Assembly (NCBI GenBank): GCA_025060615.1
Contig: JANXBS010000011.1
Location: forward strand, 75,302-139,301
DNA: 64,000 nt
Direction of reading: 5' to 3'
Origin: Anaerolineae bacterium
GTDB lineage: Bacteria; Chloroflexota; Anaerolineae; DUEN01
Part shown: positions 26,426 to 36,141 of the stretch, one piece after another
Layout: each line of letters starts with the position of its first letter
Position numbering within the stretch: the first letter of the stretch is position 1
Made by a program: the position numbers and the translations under genes
Notes under the pieces: generated by a model
What the model was told of the DNA's origin: nothing
Databases searched by the model: none
The model's input: the letters and a program-made list of their open reading frames with translations, nothing else

Positions 26426-26719
26426 TCAGGACAGCTTACCCACGATGGTGCGGAATTCATCTTCACTGAACGCCCGCATGGTCTCTGTGGTCACATACCC
26501 CTGGGATGCTAGGCTGAGCACTAGGACGGCCGCCGCTTGGTCATCTGGAGCATCCACCACCGCCACGAGATCATATTGGCCCATGGTCACCCATATGCCA
26601 ACAACCCGCGCGCCCGCCTTTGCCGCCACCGCTTTGATCTGGTCTATGTGTTTCGACGGATCTTTGACAGCGCTGATCCCCTCTTTCGTAAACCGTAGAA
26701 GGCTGATATAGCCGGCCAT
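26426..26719 (-). CDS. GYD-domain protein
   Basis: A 97-residue protein of the GYD (PF08734) family, small ferredoxin-like proteins of unknown role named for a Gly-Tyr-Asp motif. Here that motif appears as MGQYDLVAVVDAPDD. Other family signs are YISLLRFTKEGISAVKD at the start and TTETMRAFSEDEF near the end. ATG 26719 has AAGGAGGGG six bases upstream; the longer reading lacks any such site. It lies 101 bp after the end of hpnH on the same strand and could be co-transcribed. Confidence 0.88.
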   Translation of the reverse strand: MAGYISLLRFTKEGISAVKDPSKHIDQIKAVAAKAGARVVGIWVTMGQYDLVAVVDAPDDQAAAVLVLSLASQGYVTTETMRAFSEDEFRTIVGKLS

Positions 26720-26820
26720 CGTCCCCTCCTTAGGTGGATCACTCCACCTCTCCCCTGCCATATTATAACCGAAATCAGGAAAATTGAACGCAGCGAGCTT
26801 GAGATTATTTGGCAGGCTTT

Positions 26821-27828
26821 TTACCACCTTAGTAACGCCCGCAGGGATTCGCGAAGGGAGCGGGTCGTTGCCAGTACTGCCGTGGGTTCATAGCCGCAAT
26901 GGGCCATGCAATTAGCGCACTGCGGATGTCGCCCGCGCCCATAACGATCCCAATCCGTGGTCTCGATCAGCTCGCGATAGGTTTGCGCGTAGCCACCCTC
27001 GGACATAAGGTAACAAGGCCGCTGCCAGCCGAAAATCGTGTAGCAAGGGATCCCCCAGGCTGTGCAGGCGAAATCCACCTTGCCCTCCAGAAAGTCGAGG
27101 AACAGAGGCGTGTGATTAAAGCGCCAGTGCTTACGCCGTCCATTGGCGAAAACCTCTCGGAAAAGCTGCCGAGCCTGCTCGACACCCAGGAAATGTTCCT
27201 GATCCGGCGCCTTCGAATACGCGTATGCAGGGGAGATCATCATCCCATCCACTCGCAGCTCGTTGTTTAGAAAGTCCAACACAGCTCGTACCATATCTGG
27301 TGTATCGTGGGTGAATATGGTGGTGTTCGTGGTGACCCGGAATCCCCGCCGTTTCGCCTCAAGAATGGCCTCGACGACTTCGTCGAAGACCCCTTTCCGG
27401 CAGACCGACTCGTCGTGACGTTCTCGAAGTCCATCCACATGTACAGCCCACGCGAAGTAGGGAGATGGCTCAAACAAATGCATCTTCTGCCGCATGAGCA
27501 GCCCATTGGTGCACAGATAAACGAAGCGCCGTCGTCGGATCAGCTCACGGACGATGAGATGGATCTCAGGATGGATCAGAGGCTCCCCACCTGCGATGGA
27601 GACCATGGGGGCTCCGCTTTCCTCGATCGCTGCGACGGCCTGCGCGACGCTCATGCGCTGCCGGAGTACTTGAGGGGGATATTGGATCTTCCCACAGCCG
27701 GCGCAGGCGAGATTACAGGCGAAGAGCGGTTCGAGCTCGACCAGGAGCGGGAACTTCTCTCGCCGCGCCAGTCGCTGTTGGATAAGATAGATCGCAAGCC
27801 GAAGGCTCTGGCGGAGGGGAATGCTCAT
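26821..27828 (-). CDS. hpnH: HpnH-type radical SAM adenosyl-hopene transferase
   Basis: A 335-residue radical SAM protein, the usual HpnH length. The [4Fe-4S] motif is CNLACAGCGKIQYP (Cys38, Cys42, Cys45). Family landmarks are MVSIAGGEPLIHPEI, FVYLCTNGLLMRQK, LFEPSPYFAWAVHVDGLRE, AYAYSKAPDQEHFL, IFGWQRPCYLMSEG and the C-terminal Cys cluster CANCMAHCGYEPTAV. HpnH joins 5'-deoxyadenosine to diploptene in C35 hopanoid synthesis. No squalene-hopene cyclase or other hpn gene lies in this window. A GGAGG site precedes ATG 27828. The substrate in this organism is inferred from the family. Confidence 0.92.
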   Translation of the reverse strand: MSIPLRQSLRLAIYLIQQRLARREKFPLLVELEPLFACNLACAGCGKIQYPPQVLRQRMSVAQAVAAIEESGAPMVSIAGGEPLIHPEIHLIVRELIRRRRFVYLCTNGLLMRQKMHLFEPSPYFAWAVHVDGLRERHDESVCRKGVFDEVVEAILEAKRRGFRVTTNTTIFTHDTPDMVRAVLDFLNNELRVDGMMISPAYAYSKAPDQEHFLGVEQARQLFREVFANGRRKHWRFNHTPLFLDFLEGKVDFACTAWGIPCYTIFGWQRPCYLMSEGGYAQTYRELIETTDWDRYGRGRHPQCANCMAHCGYEPTAVLATTRSLRESLRALLRW

Positions 27829-28173
27829 AGCTGCCTCCTATCTCAGCGCGGGGGAGCAACTCGTCAAGAGGTTATAAATATGATGCGTGCAGTGAGGTGT
27901 TTCTACTTTTTCTCTACGCCTATTGGTCCCTACCGTAAAGGGCATCTGCTCGCTACCTCGAGAGGCGGAACATCGCCTCGTCCCCAAGTATATCCTTCTA
28001 ATCCTATCTGGCAAACCCTCTTGTCGGTGTCGGACAGGAAGTTGGCAGCTAGCTGAATCGAGGTCAGAAGCATGTAGGCCTCTATATTTGCGCCAGCTAC
28101 TCCTCTTAGCGATAATAATCGTGGCTTGCTTTTCTCCCCTGGGTGCTTTGAAGCGATGAGGAGACGAGGCGTG
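27829..28173. other. 345-bp divergent intergenic region
   Basis: It separates hpnH (-) from the zinc-ribbon gene (+). The only good signal seen is the plus-strand promoter at 28088-28116. The AT-rich TATAAATATGAT near 27875 could serve hpnH but has no convincing -35. Confidence 0.45.
28088..28116 (+). promoter_or_regulatory. probable promoter for the zinc-ribbon gene
   Basis: TTGCGC (28088-28093) and GATAAT (28111-28116) are 17 bases apart and point at ATG 28174. Confidence 0.5.
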
Positions 28174-28359
28174 ATGACATGGAATCCCCATGCGAAGTTC
28201 CAGTGTGACCAATGTGGAACAAGGTTTCGAATTCGTGAAGCCAAGACGACAGCCTGGGGGGATGCGACCTGCCCAAGCTGTGGGAGTGTGCGCATTGGGC
28301 AGATGATCTCCAGATTTCAGATCGTGTTCCGCTTCTTACTCACTTACGAGCAGTACTGA
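28174..28359 (+). CDS. small zinc-ribbon protein
   Basis: A 61-residue protein with two zinc knuckles, CDQC (residues 11-14) and CPSC (33-36), in a rubredoxin/FmdB-like spacing, then a hydrophobic tail (MISRFQIVFRFLLTYEQY). The start ATG 28174 has GAGG four bases upstream; ATG 28156 would add six basic residues. It has its own promoter-like sequence and lies 56 bp before the SIS-domain gene. The role is unknown; small zinc ribbons of this type often act in transcription or protein contacts. Confidence 0.6.
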   Translation: MTWNPHAKFQCDQCGTRFRIREAKTTAWGDATCPSCGSVRIGQMISRFQIVFRFLLTYEQY

Positions 28360-28415
28360 GGGCTGTCCGAGAGACTCAGCGCCAGGTAGGCGCTTAGCTT
28401 TCACTAAAGGTCTGC

Positions 28416-29456
28416 ATGTCTGTCCTAGAGCAAGAGATTTACGAACAGCCGATAGCGATCGCGCGCCTGCTAGAGACCACACGCGACGCAGTTGAAAAAC
28501 TGGCCGCGGCTATCCGCGAGCGCGAGGTTTGCTACTTGATGATCGCTGCCCGTGGCTCATCGGATCATGCCGCTGCTTATGCCCAGTATCTGTTCGCCGC
28601 ATACAACGGATTGCCCGTCGCGCTGGCCACCCCTTCTCTTTACACCATCTACCGTCGTCCGCCGCGCTTGCGTCATGTGCTGGTCCTGGGCATCTCTCAA
28701 TCCGGCCAATCCGTGGACATCGTGGAGGTCGTGCAGGAGGCGAGACGCCAGGGCGCGCTCACCGCTGCGATCACCAACGATTCCGCTTCACCACTGGCTC
28801 AGGCGGCGGAGTTCGTCCTAGATCTGAACGCGGGTGAGGAGAAAGCGGTCGCTGCGACAAAGACGTATACCGCTTCGCTGACGATGCTGGCGTTGCTTTC
28901 GGCAGCGCTGGAACGAGACGAGGAGCGGCTGGCATGCTTGGCGCAGCTTCCTCAGAACATCACCCGCACATTGGAGTTAGCCGCAGAAGCCGTCGAGCGG
29001 CAAGCGGAGCGATACCGCTATATGGAAGACTGTGTGGTTATCGGCCGCGGGCTGAATTACGCTACGGCCTTTGAGATCGCCTTGAAGCTGAAAGAGCTTA
29101 CTTACGTGGTAGCGGTGCCTTACTCCTCGGCAGATTTCCTGCATGGCCCGATGGCTATTGTAGAGCCGGGATTTCCAGTGCTGGTGGTAGCCCCTGATGG
29201 CGAGATGTTCCCGGATATGTTGGCCTTTTTAAAGCAACTGAATGGACGCGCCGCAGAGATCCTAGCTATCTCGAATCGGATGGAAGCGCTGGAACTGGCT
29301 AAAACCGCTCTGCCGTTACCCACTGGAATCCCCGAGTGGCTGTCACCAATCACCGCAGTGATTCCTGGCCAACTGTTGGCCCTCCATCTGGCCTTAGCCA
29401 AGGGACTGGATCCAGACGCCCCTCGCGGCCTGCGCAAGGTCACGGTGACTCGTTAG
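28416..29456 (+). CDS. SIS-domain sugar-phosphate isomerase/deaminase (GlmS C-terminal/NagB-II-like)
   Basis: A 346-residue protein made of two SIS domains, like the isomerase half of glucosamine-6-phosphate synthase without the glutaminase half. It starts [12 protein letters not shown], typical of this group. Seen are [16 protein letters not shown], the phosphate-binding [13 protein letters not shown] and [39 protein letters not shown] and [12 protein letters not shown]. It most likely handles an amino-sugar phosphate, for example deaminating glucosamine-6-phosphate (NagB-II), but the substrate is not fixed by sequence. It ends seven bases from the convergent surE gene. Confidence 0.88.
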   Translation: MSVLEQEIYEQPIAIARLLETTRDAVEKLAAAIREREVCYLMIAARGSSDHAAAYAQYLFAAYNGLPVALATPSLYTIYRRPPRLRHVLVLGISQSGQSVDIVEVVQEARRQGALTAAITNDSASPLAQAAEFVLDLNAGEEKAVAATKTYTASLTMLALLSAALERDEERLACLAQLPQNITRTLELAAEAVERQAERYRYMEDCVVIGRGLNYATAFEIALKLKELTYVVAVPYSSADFLHGPMAIVEPGFPVLVVAPDGEMFPDMLAFLKQLNGRAAEILAISNRMEALELAKTALPLPTGIPEWLSPITAVIPGQLLALHLALAKGLDPDAPRGLRKVTVTR

Positions 29457-29463
29457 GGGCGCG

Positions 29464-30285
29464 TTACGGATCGCCTATCACAGCTGCGAATCGGCATAGA
29501 TCCACACCTCCGCTTAGGTCTAACGTCAACGGCGTCACCGAGACCACGCGATCGCGCACAAAAGCCCAAATGTCCGAGTCGGGCTCCAGGGTCTCCCAGT
29601 CAATCTGCACATGGTACGTCAGAGGCCGAGGAACGCCGAACCGCAGTTCCCCTTCCAAGGTCACGCTGTTGTAGTATGGCTGAAGTGACTGTCGGGTCAC
29701 CCGCCAGGGGGTACGCGGGGTGGCCTCCGCAGGGATGTCCACCTTCACCGCATGGACGCCGCGTGGCAACCCGTGCTGCAACAGCCGTTGCGCGAAGTAT
29801 CGTGTGAAATAGATGCCTGGCGACCAGTCTATTAGGTCTCCAGAGTTATGGTTGTAGTGAAACTCGGAAGGCACTTCCAGAGACACAGCCAGCCCTGGCA
29901 CTCCCATATCGCCAGCCTGTAGTGCCGCCCCCACTGTGCCGGAGATGGTGGTGCTGGTCCCCAGGTTCTCGCCGTGGTTGATGCCGGCGATAGCCAGGGC
30001 CGGCCGGCGGTCTGCCAGTGACAGCAGGGCATGTAACACCGCTTGCGCCGGTGAGCCGTCCACCGCATAAGCGGTATAAGTCTTGCCGTCAACATTTAGC
30101 GTGTGCGGCGTGATGGCGCAACCGTAGTAACCGGGCATGCTGCGCCCCATGCCGCTCTGCTGTTCAGTCGGCGCCACGATCAGTAGGTCGCCCAGGTCGC
30201 GCACAGCCTTCACAGCCGCCGTCAGGCCCGGCGAAGCCAGCCCATCATCGTTGGTGATTAAGATCAAAGGCGTACTCTCTGTCAT
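29464..30285 (-). CDS. surE: SurE 5'/3'-nucleotidase (survival protein)
   Basis: A 273-residue acid phosphatase that hydrolyses nucleoside monophosphates. The N-terminal metal site is complete: ILITNDDGLASPGL (Asp-Asp), then PTEQQSGMGRSM and the Asn of GINHGENLGTSTTISGTVGA. The start ATG 30285 gives the standard SurE N-terminus and follows GCAGGGAC; the longer reading to 30348 adds 21 residues. It lies 72 bp after the SMP-30-like gene on the same strand and ends seven bases from the convergent SIS gene. Confidence 0.93.
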   Translation of the reverse strand: MTESTPLILITNDDGLASPGLTAAVKAVRDLGDLLIVAPTEQQSGMGRSMPGYYGCAITPHTLNVDGKTYTAYAVDGSPAQAVLHALLSLADRRPALAIAGINHGENLGTSTTISGTVGAALQAGDMGVPGLAVSLEVPSEFHYNHNSGDLIDWSPGIYFTRYFAQRLLQHGLPRGVHAVKVDIPAEATPRTPWRVTRQSLQPYYNSVTLEGELRFGVPRPLTYHVQIDWETLEPDSDIWAFVRDRVVSVTPLTLDLSGGVDLCRFAAVIGDP

Positions 30286-30357
30286 TGTCCCTGCCAGCAT
30301 AATGCATGGAGCCCTATCGGCCCGGATCAGATCGCCGTTCATGACCATCGTGTGGAA

Positions 30358-31200
30358 TTACAGAACCGGCATTCCCGGCACCTTTACCCGCACTCGATAG
30401 AGCGATGTGCGGGCGGTGATGTACAGCGTCCGCCGGTCCTCGTCACCCCAGGCGCAGTTGGCCGGCTTCTCTGGCGTCACGATCACCCCTAAGAGCTCGC
30501 CATCCGGTTCGAATACCCATACTCCTGTCGCGCCCGTGACATACAAGTGCCCCTCCACATCAATCTTCATGCCGTCCGGAGAACCCGGCTGTGGGTGGTC
30601 CATGTCGGCGAGGATGCGGGAGTTGGCCAACGTGCCATCCGGGCGTACGTCAAAGACGCGCACATGACGGCGCGGCGAGTCATCAATGTACAGCACCGCC
30701 TCGTCGGGTGAGAAGGCTAGCCCGTTCGGGCGATCGAAGTCATCTACGAGCAGCTCTAATGTGCCATCGGGTAGGATGCGGTAGACGCCGTTGCAGGGTT
30801 GCTCGCGTTGTTCAGGTTCGATGCCGTAGGGCGGATCAGTGAAGTAGATAGTGCCGTCCGACTTGACCACCACGTCGTTAGGGCTGTTGAGCCGCCGGCC
30901 CTGGTAACGATCGGCCAGAGTGACGATGGTGCCATCAGCTTCCGTGCGGGAGACTCGGCGATTGCCGTGCTCGCAGGCGATCAGCCGACCTTGCCGGTCC
31001 AGCGTCAGCCCATTAGAATGGCCACTAGGCTCGCGCCAGACCTCCACGCGGCCATCTGGAGTCCACTTGTAGATGCGGCTGGCCGGAATGTCGGAGAACA
31101 ACAAGTAGCCGTCGGGATGCCATACAGGGCCTTCGGTGAACGCGAAGCCGGTGGCGATGCGTTCGGGATCGCCGGGTTCGACCAACGCTTTAAGTTTCAT
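30358..31200 (-). CDS. SMP-30/gluconolactonase family lactonase
   Basis: A 280-residue six-bladed propeller of the SMP-30/regucalcin family, probably a calcium-dependent sugar-lactonase. Family signs are FTEGPVWHPDGYLLFSDI (metal Glu), RLNSPNDVVVKSDGTIYFTDP (metal Asn), RPNGLAFSPDEAVLYIDDS (Asn/Asp site) and GSPDGMKIDVEGHLYV. The start ATG 31200 has GGAGGAAA directly upstream; the longer reading runs to 31326 without such a site. The gene is divergent from argG and precedes surE, with which it probably forms an operon. Confidence 0.9.
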   Translation of the reverse strand: MKLKALVEPGDPERIATGFAFTEGPVWHPDGYLLFSDIPASRIYKWTPDGRVEVWREPSGHSNGLTLDRQGRLIACEHGNRRVSRTEADGTIVTLADRYQGRRLNSPNDVVVKSDGTIYFTDPPYGIEPEQREQPCNGVYRILPDGTLELLVDDFDRPNGLAFSPDEAVLYIDDSPRRHVRVFDVRPDGTLANSRILADMDHPQPGSPDGMKIDVEGHLYVTGATGVWVFEPDGELLGVIVTPEKPANCAWGDEDRRTLYITARTSLYRVRVKVPGMPVL

Positions 31201-31279
31201 GGTTTCCTCCGTGAAATCGTTGTAGTATCTCGATTGTATCACACCTGTGGCGCTGGCTAGGTCCGGGTACTCGGATGTA

Positions 31280-31288
31280 TGGTATAAT
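31280..31288 (+). promoter_or_regulatory. extended -10 promoter of argG-argJ
   Basis: TGGTATAAT (31280-31288) is a perfect extended -10 element. No good -35 is seen (GGTCCG at the expected place). Transcription would start near 31295, only about five bases before the leader hairpin. Confidence 0.7.
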
Positions 31289-31299
31289 ATCCGTGCTAG

Positions 31300-31443
31300 G
31301 CCGGCAAGGGGAAGCGACTTCCTCAAAGGAGTACCCTTGCCGGCAACGTCACCCTTCGTCGTGAAATAGGTCTGCGAGCTGGATTTTTATCCCTACCCTA
31401 GTCTCGTTTCCAAGTTCGGAAACGGGAAGTCCCTCTGGAGAGG
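31300..31443 (+). promoter_or_regulatory. structured 5' leader of argG
   Basis: Three hairpins lie between promoter and gene. The first is a perfect 11-bp stem, 31300-31310 with 31334-31344, enclosing a 23-base region that can fold as TCCT/AGGA or GAAG/CTTC. The second is CGTTTCC/GGAAACG (31405-31411/31418-31424) with a 6-base loop, extendable by two pairs. The third is CCTC/GAGG (31432-31435/31440-31443) with a TGGA loop. No T-box consensus and no terminator with T run is visible. It may be a cis-regulatory or mRNA-stabilising leader of unknown class. Confidence 0.5.
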
Positions 31444-31507
31444 CCTTTGCAGCGGCATAGACGCCGTATAGGCCTCAATCATGCCATTATCTATAGGGAG
31501 AGGACTT

Positions 31508-32776
<1,269 letters not shown>

Positions 32777-32778
32777 CC

Positions 32779-34014
32779 ATGCAGAAACTCGAAGAGTCCA
32801 CCATTACCGTGGTCCCTGGCTTTCAAGCGGCAGGTGTAGCCGCCGGTATCAAGCCCTCTGGTGATCGCGATTTAGCCTTGGTTGCTTCGAGGGCACCGTG
32901 TGCTTCGGCTGCCGTGTTCACCCAAAACCGGTTTGCGGCCGCGCCCGTCTTGTACGATCGGACGATCCTCTGCCTCAACCCGACCGGGATCCGCGCTGTC
33001 GTCATCAACAGCGGCTGCGCGAATGCCTGTACGGGCGATCAGGGCCTGGCTAACGCCCGACGTATGGCCGAGCTTGCGGAGCAAGCGCTAGGCTTACCCT
33101 CTCGCAGTTGCTTAGTGATGTCCACCGGCGTGATTGGCGTGCAACTGCCAATGGACAAAATCGAGCGCGGCATTCGGGAGGCTGCGGCAGCGCTCAGCCC
33201 GGCCGGCGGATGGGATGCCGCCCGCGCGATCCTGACTACGGATACCCGTCCTAAGATCGCTAGCGCGCAGGTGGAGATCGGTGGCGTGACGGTGACGCTC
33301 GCCGGCATGTGCAAGGGCGCAGGGATGATTCATCCCAACTTGGCGACAATGTTGGCGCTGGTTTGCACCGACGCGGCCATCACGCCGGCGGCGCTGGACG
33401 CTGCGTTGCGCAGCGCCGCCGGAGTCAGTTTCAACGCGATCACGGTGGATGGGGATACCAGCACCAACGACACGTTGGCCATCCTTGCTAATGGACTGGC
33501 CGGCCACAAGCCCATCGAAGACGCCGCCTCGCCCGAATTCGCTGTGTTCTTGAAAGCGCTGACGGCGGTGTGCGTGGATCTAGCCCAGCAGATCGTGCGA
33601 GATGGCGAGGGCGCAACCAAGTTCGTCACCGTCACCGTGAGCGGCGCGGCCAGCGATGATGAGGCCCGCCGCGCAGCTAAAGCCATCGCGAATTCGCCGC
33701 TGGTAAAGACCGCACTCTACGGAGGCGATGCGAACTGGGGGCGGATCCTATGTGCGGTGGGCAACTCTGGTGCAGAAGTGGATCCGATGAAAGTCAGCCT
33801 ATTCTTCGCCGCATCAAGGGCCGGGCTGGGCCGGTTGCAAGTGGTTGCTCGAGGACAGCCGCTAGATTACTCAGAGGCGGAGGCGGCCGCCCGCTTCGCC
33901 CAGCCTGAGATCGAGATCCAAGTAGACCTAGGGATAGGGGAGGGACGAGCCGTCGTGTGGACGTGCGACCTCAGCCACGGTTATGTGGACATCAACGGGC
34001 ACTATCGCACTTAG
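32779..34014 (+). CDS. argJ: bifunctional glutamate N-acetyltransferase/ornithine acetyltransferase
   Basis: A 411-residue self-cleaving enzyme of the ArgJ family that moves acetyl from acetylornithine to glutamate. The cleavage and nucleophile site is the Thr in KGAGMIHPNLATMLA (about residue 190). Other signs are CASAAVFTQNRFAAAPV, INSGCANACTGDQGL, MSTGVIGVQLPMDKI, FNAITVDGDTSTNDT and YGGDANWGRILCAVGNSG. Whether it also uses acetyl-CoA cannot be told. It is translationally close to argG (two-base gap). The other arginine genes lie outside the window. Confidence 0.96.
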   Translation: MQKLEESTITVVPGFQAAGVAAGIKPSGDRDLALVASRAPCASAAVFTQNRFAAAPVLYDRTILCLNPTGIRAVVINSGCANACTGDQGLANARRMAELAEQALGLPSRSCLVMSTGVIGVQLPMDKIERGIREAAAALSPAGGWDAARAILTTDTRPKIASAQVEIGGVTVTLAGMCKGAGMIHPNLATMLALVCTDAAITPAALDAALRSAAGVSFNAITVDGDTSTNDTLAILANGLAGHKPIEDAASPEFAVFLKALTAVCVDLAQQIVRDGEGATKFVTVTVSGAASDDEARRAAKAIANSPLVKTALYGGDANWGRILCAVGNSGAEVDPMKVSLFFAASRAGLGRLQVVARGQPLDYSEAEAAARFAQPEIEIQVDLGIGEGRAVVWTCDLSHGYVDINGHYRT

Positions 34015-34082
34015 CGTTCCCTCAGCTCGAACCGTGTTACCTGAATATCCGTTGTCTAGCCTAGATGATTCATGGAAGGTCA

Positions 34083-35324
34083 TCATCGCCGTTCGCGATG
34101 AGCTTCCTCGATCGCTCCCACTATGTAATCAATGTCACTCTCCGTCAATGACGAGGCAGAGGGCAAGTACATCCCTCGCTTGCACAGCAGCTCGGCTCGC
34201 GGGTAGCGTTCGCCCTTGTATTGGTGAAAGTACACTGGCTGGCAATGCATGGGTATGAAGAAAGTGCGTGTCTCGATCCCGCGTCGGGCCAACGCCTGGC
34301 GCAATTGATCCCGTGTCAAGCCGAACTCCCGTTCATCCACCAGGATGCCATACATCCAGTAGACGTTGGTAGCCCATGTTGCTTCCGGCGGGGTGATGAT
34401 ACCTGGCAGCTTGCGAAGCTGCTCAGTGTAGCGTGCTGCATGAGCACGCCGCGCTGCCACAAACTTATCAAGCTGTTCCGTCTGAGCCAGGCCCACAGCG
34501 GCCTGCAAGTTCGTCATCCGATAGTTGAAGCCGATGAATTTATGCCAGAAATGGCGTTCGGTAGAGAAGGCGTGGTCCCGCAAATTCCATGCCAAGCGGG
34601 CGATCCGCTCGTTGTTCGTGGTAACCATGCCGCCCTCGCCGGTGGTGATAATCTTGTTGCCGTAAAAGGAGAAGGCAGCTGCATCCCCCAATGAGCCCAC
34701 AGGGCGGCCTTTGTAACGGGCACCGTGGGCTTCTGCTGCGTCCTCGATCACCCATAGGCCGTGCCGCTGAGCTATCTCGTTGAGGGCATCGGCGTCCACC
34801 GGATGGCCATAGGTGTGGACGGGGATGATCGCCCGGGTGCGCGGTGTGAGCTTGTCGGCCACCTGATGGATGTCCATGTTCCACGTTTCCAGCTCCGAAT
34901 CCACTAGCACCGGCCGCGCGCCCAAGTAGGTGACCGCATTAGCCGTGGCGATCATGGTAAAGGTGGGGATGATCACCTCATCCCCTGGCCCTAATCCGAG
35001 GGTAGCCAGCGCCAAGTGCAAAGCGACGGTGCCGTTGGCACAGGCTATGCCGTAGCGCGCCCCACAGGCGGCGGCAAAGGCGGCCTCGAACTCCTCTACA
35101 AAGCGGCCGGCCGATGAGATCCAGTTCGTCTCGATACACTGAGTGACATACTTCAGCTCGTTCCCAGTGAGCGTTGGCTCGCACACCGGGATGATCCGGG
35201 GCCGCGAGCTTCCACCAAAGCGGGGGATCGGGTGCATTGTCAGTTGCAGCTCGGGCTCTGGCCCTGGGATGATCTCGGCTAGATCGCCCATCTCCGATAA
35301 GGGCAATTCCACAGGCTCCAGCAT
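34083..35324 (-). CDS. DegT/DnrJ/EryC1/StrS-family aminotransferase
   Basis: A 413-residue PLP enzyme. The N-terminal 28 residues before IIPVCEPTLTGNELKYV are extra and acidic/Pro-rich. The PLP Lys is in FSFYGNKIITTGEGGMVTT; other signs are ANGTVALHLALATLGLGPGD, DAAEAHGARYKGRPVG and GFNYRMTNLQAAVGLAQ. It probably transaminates a nucleotide-linked keto-sugar for a surface glycan. It lies 12 bp after the GT2 gene, and GAGGT precedes ATG 35324. It is the last gene of the envelope-glycan group and convergent with argJ. Confidence 0.92.
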   Translation of the reverse strand: MLEPVELPLSEMGDLAEIIPGPEPELQLTMHPIPRFGGSSRPRIIPVCEPTLTGNELKYVTQCIETNWISSAGRFVEEFEAAFAAACGARYGIACANGTVALHLALATLGLGPGDEVIIPTFTMIATANAVTYLGARPVLVDSELETWNMDIHQVADKLTPRTRAIIPVHTYGHPVDADALNEIAQRHGLWVIEDAAEAHGARYKGRPVGSLGDAAAFSFYGNKIITTGEGGMVTTNNERIARLAWNLRDHAFSTERHFWHKFIGFNYRMTNLQAAVGLAQTEQLDKFVAARRAHAARYTEQLRKLPGIITPPEATWATNVYWMYGILVDEREFGLTRDQLRQALARRGIETRTFFIPMHCQPVYFHQYKGERYPRAELLCKRGMYLPSASSLTESDIDYIVGAIEEAHRERR

Positions 35325-35336
35325 CGGCTGACCTCA

Positions 35337-36062
35337 TCAGCGGTATATTAGTTGCTCACGCCACAGCCGCAGTACTGCAGCGACGTACTTGCGGCCGCGG
35401 CGTAGGTATCCCCAGAGGTTAGTCGCTGTCTTTGATTCGCCGCTTCGCCGCTTCTGGCAGATATATGGGACCTCGACGATCCGATACCCCATCCACCGAG
35501 CGCGGGCCAATAAGTCAATGCAATACTCGCCATAATCACCACGTAGAGGAATCCGGTCAAAGACATTCCTACGGGCCACTACAAAACCGCTAGTGTAGTC
35601 GCGGACCTGCCAACCCAGCAGAAGCGCGGCGAAAAAGTTAATCGCATAGCTGAATATTCGTCCCATCCAGGAATGGCCCTCGTCCCGCCCGCCGAACACA
35701 TAGCGGGAGCCGATGGCGATATCGGCCCCCCTCACCACGGCGTCCACTAGGTCAGCCACGCGCTCCGGAGGCATGGATAGATCGCAGTCCATCCAGCCCA
35801 CCAGCGTGGTGTCCGCGCGGGCGATCCCAGCCGCAATCGCCGAGGTGAGGCCACGAGCGTCGGTTCGCCGCAGCAAGCGCACGCGCGGGTCGGCTTCTGC
35901 CATCTCAGCCACGACCTGCCAAGTGCCGTCTGGAGAATCATCATCCACCACAAGCACCTGGGTTGGGCACCGAGCTGTGCCCAGGATGCTCTCGATCAGC
36001 GAGCGGATGTTGTCTCGCTCGTTGAAGGTGGGCAGCACCATCGTCAGGGTCCACTCCGACAT
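35337..36062 (-). CDS. family 2 glycosyltransferase, polyprenyl-phosphate mannose synthase-like
   Basis: A 241-residue GT2 enzyme. It starts MSEWTLTMVLPTFNERDNI, with the metal/nucleotide motif VVDDDSPDGTW and DCDLSMPPERV and the acceptor region IAIGSRYVFGG. One hydrophobic segment (FSYAINFFAALLLGW) is near residue 155. The closest known types, DPM1 and GtrB, make polyprenyl-phosphate sugars that feed GT-C transferases such as the two upstream. ATG 36062 follows a -10 box by seven bases, fitting a leaderless start; AGGAC directly before it is a weak alternative ribosome site. Confidence 0.88.
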   Translation of the reverse strand: MSEWTLTMVLPTFNERDNIRSLIESILGTARCPTQVLVVDDDSPDGTWQVVAEMAEADPRVRLLRRTDARGLTSAIAAGIARADTTLVGWMDCDLSMPPERVADLVDAVVRGADIAIGSRYVFGGRDEGHSWMGRIFSYAINFFAALLLGWQVRDYTSGFVVARRNVFDRIPLRGDYGEYCIDLLARARWMGYRIVEVPYICQKRRSGESKTATNLWGYLRRGRKYVAAVLRLWREQLIYR

Positions 36063-36069
36063 GTCCTGC

Positions 36070-36098
36070 ATTATAGTGGCAAGGCCAGCGCTGCGCAA
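36070..36098 (-). promoter_or_regulatory. promoter of the GT2-DegT pair, leaderless spacing
   Basis: On the minus strand TTGCGC (36098-36093) and TATAAT (36075-36070) are 17 bases apart, and ATG 36062 begins seven bases after TATAAT, so transcript and gene would start together. Confidence 0.55.
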
Positions 36099-36141
36099 AG
36101 GCCAAAAGGTTAGAAACGAGAGGAGGGTCCCCGTTGCTTTA

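Noticed and set aside
26239..26466. small minus-strand gene after the GYD gene
   Set aside because: Low-complexity Pro/Ser/Asp-rich frame that overlaps the GYD gene end and a hairpin; no start signal.
27307..28056. 249-residue plus-strand frame
   Set aside because: It is antisense to hpnH, with no ribosome site and no family resemblance.
31300..31443. T-box riboswitch ahead of argG
   Set aside because: No T-box sequence, no antiterminator/terminator pair and no stem I landmarks were found; listed only as an unclassified leader.
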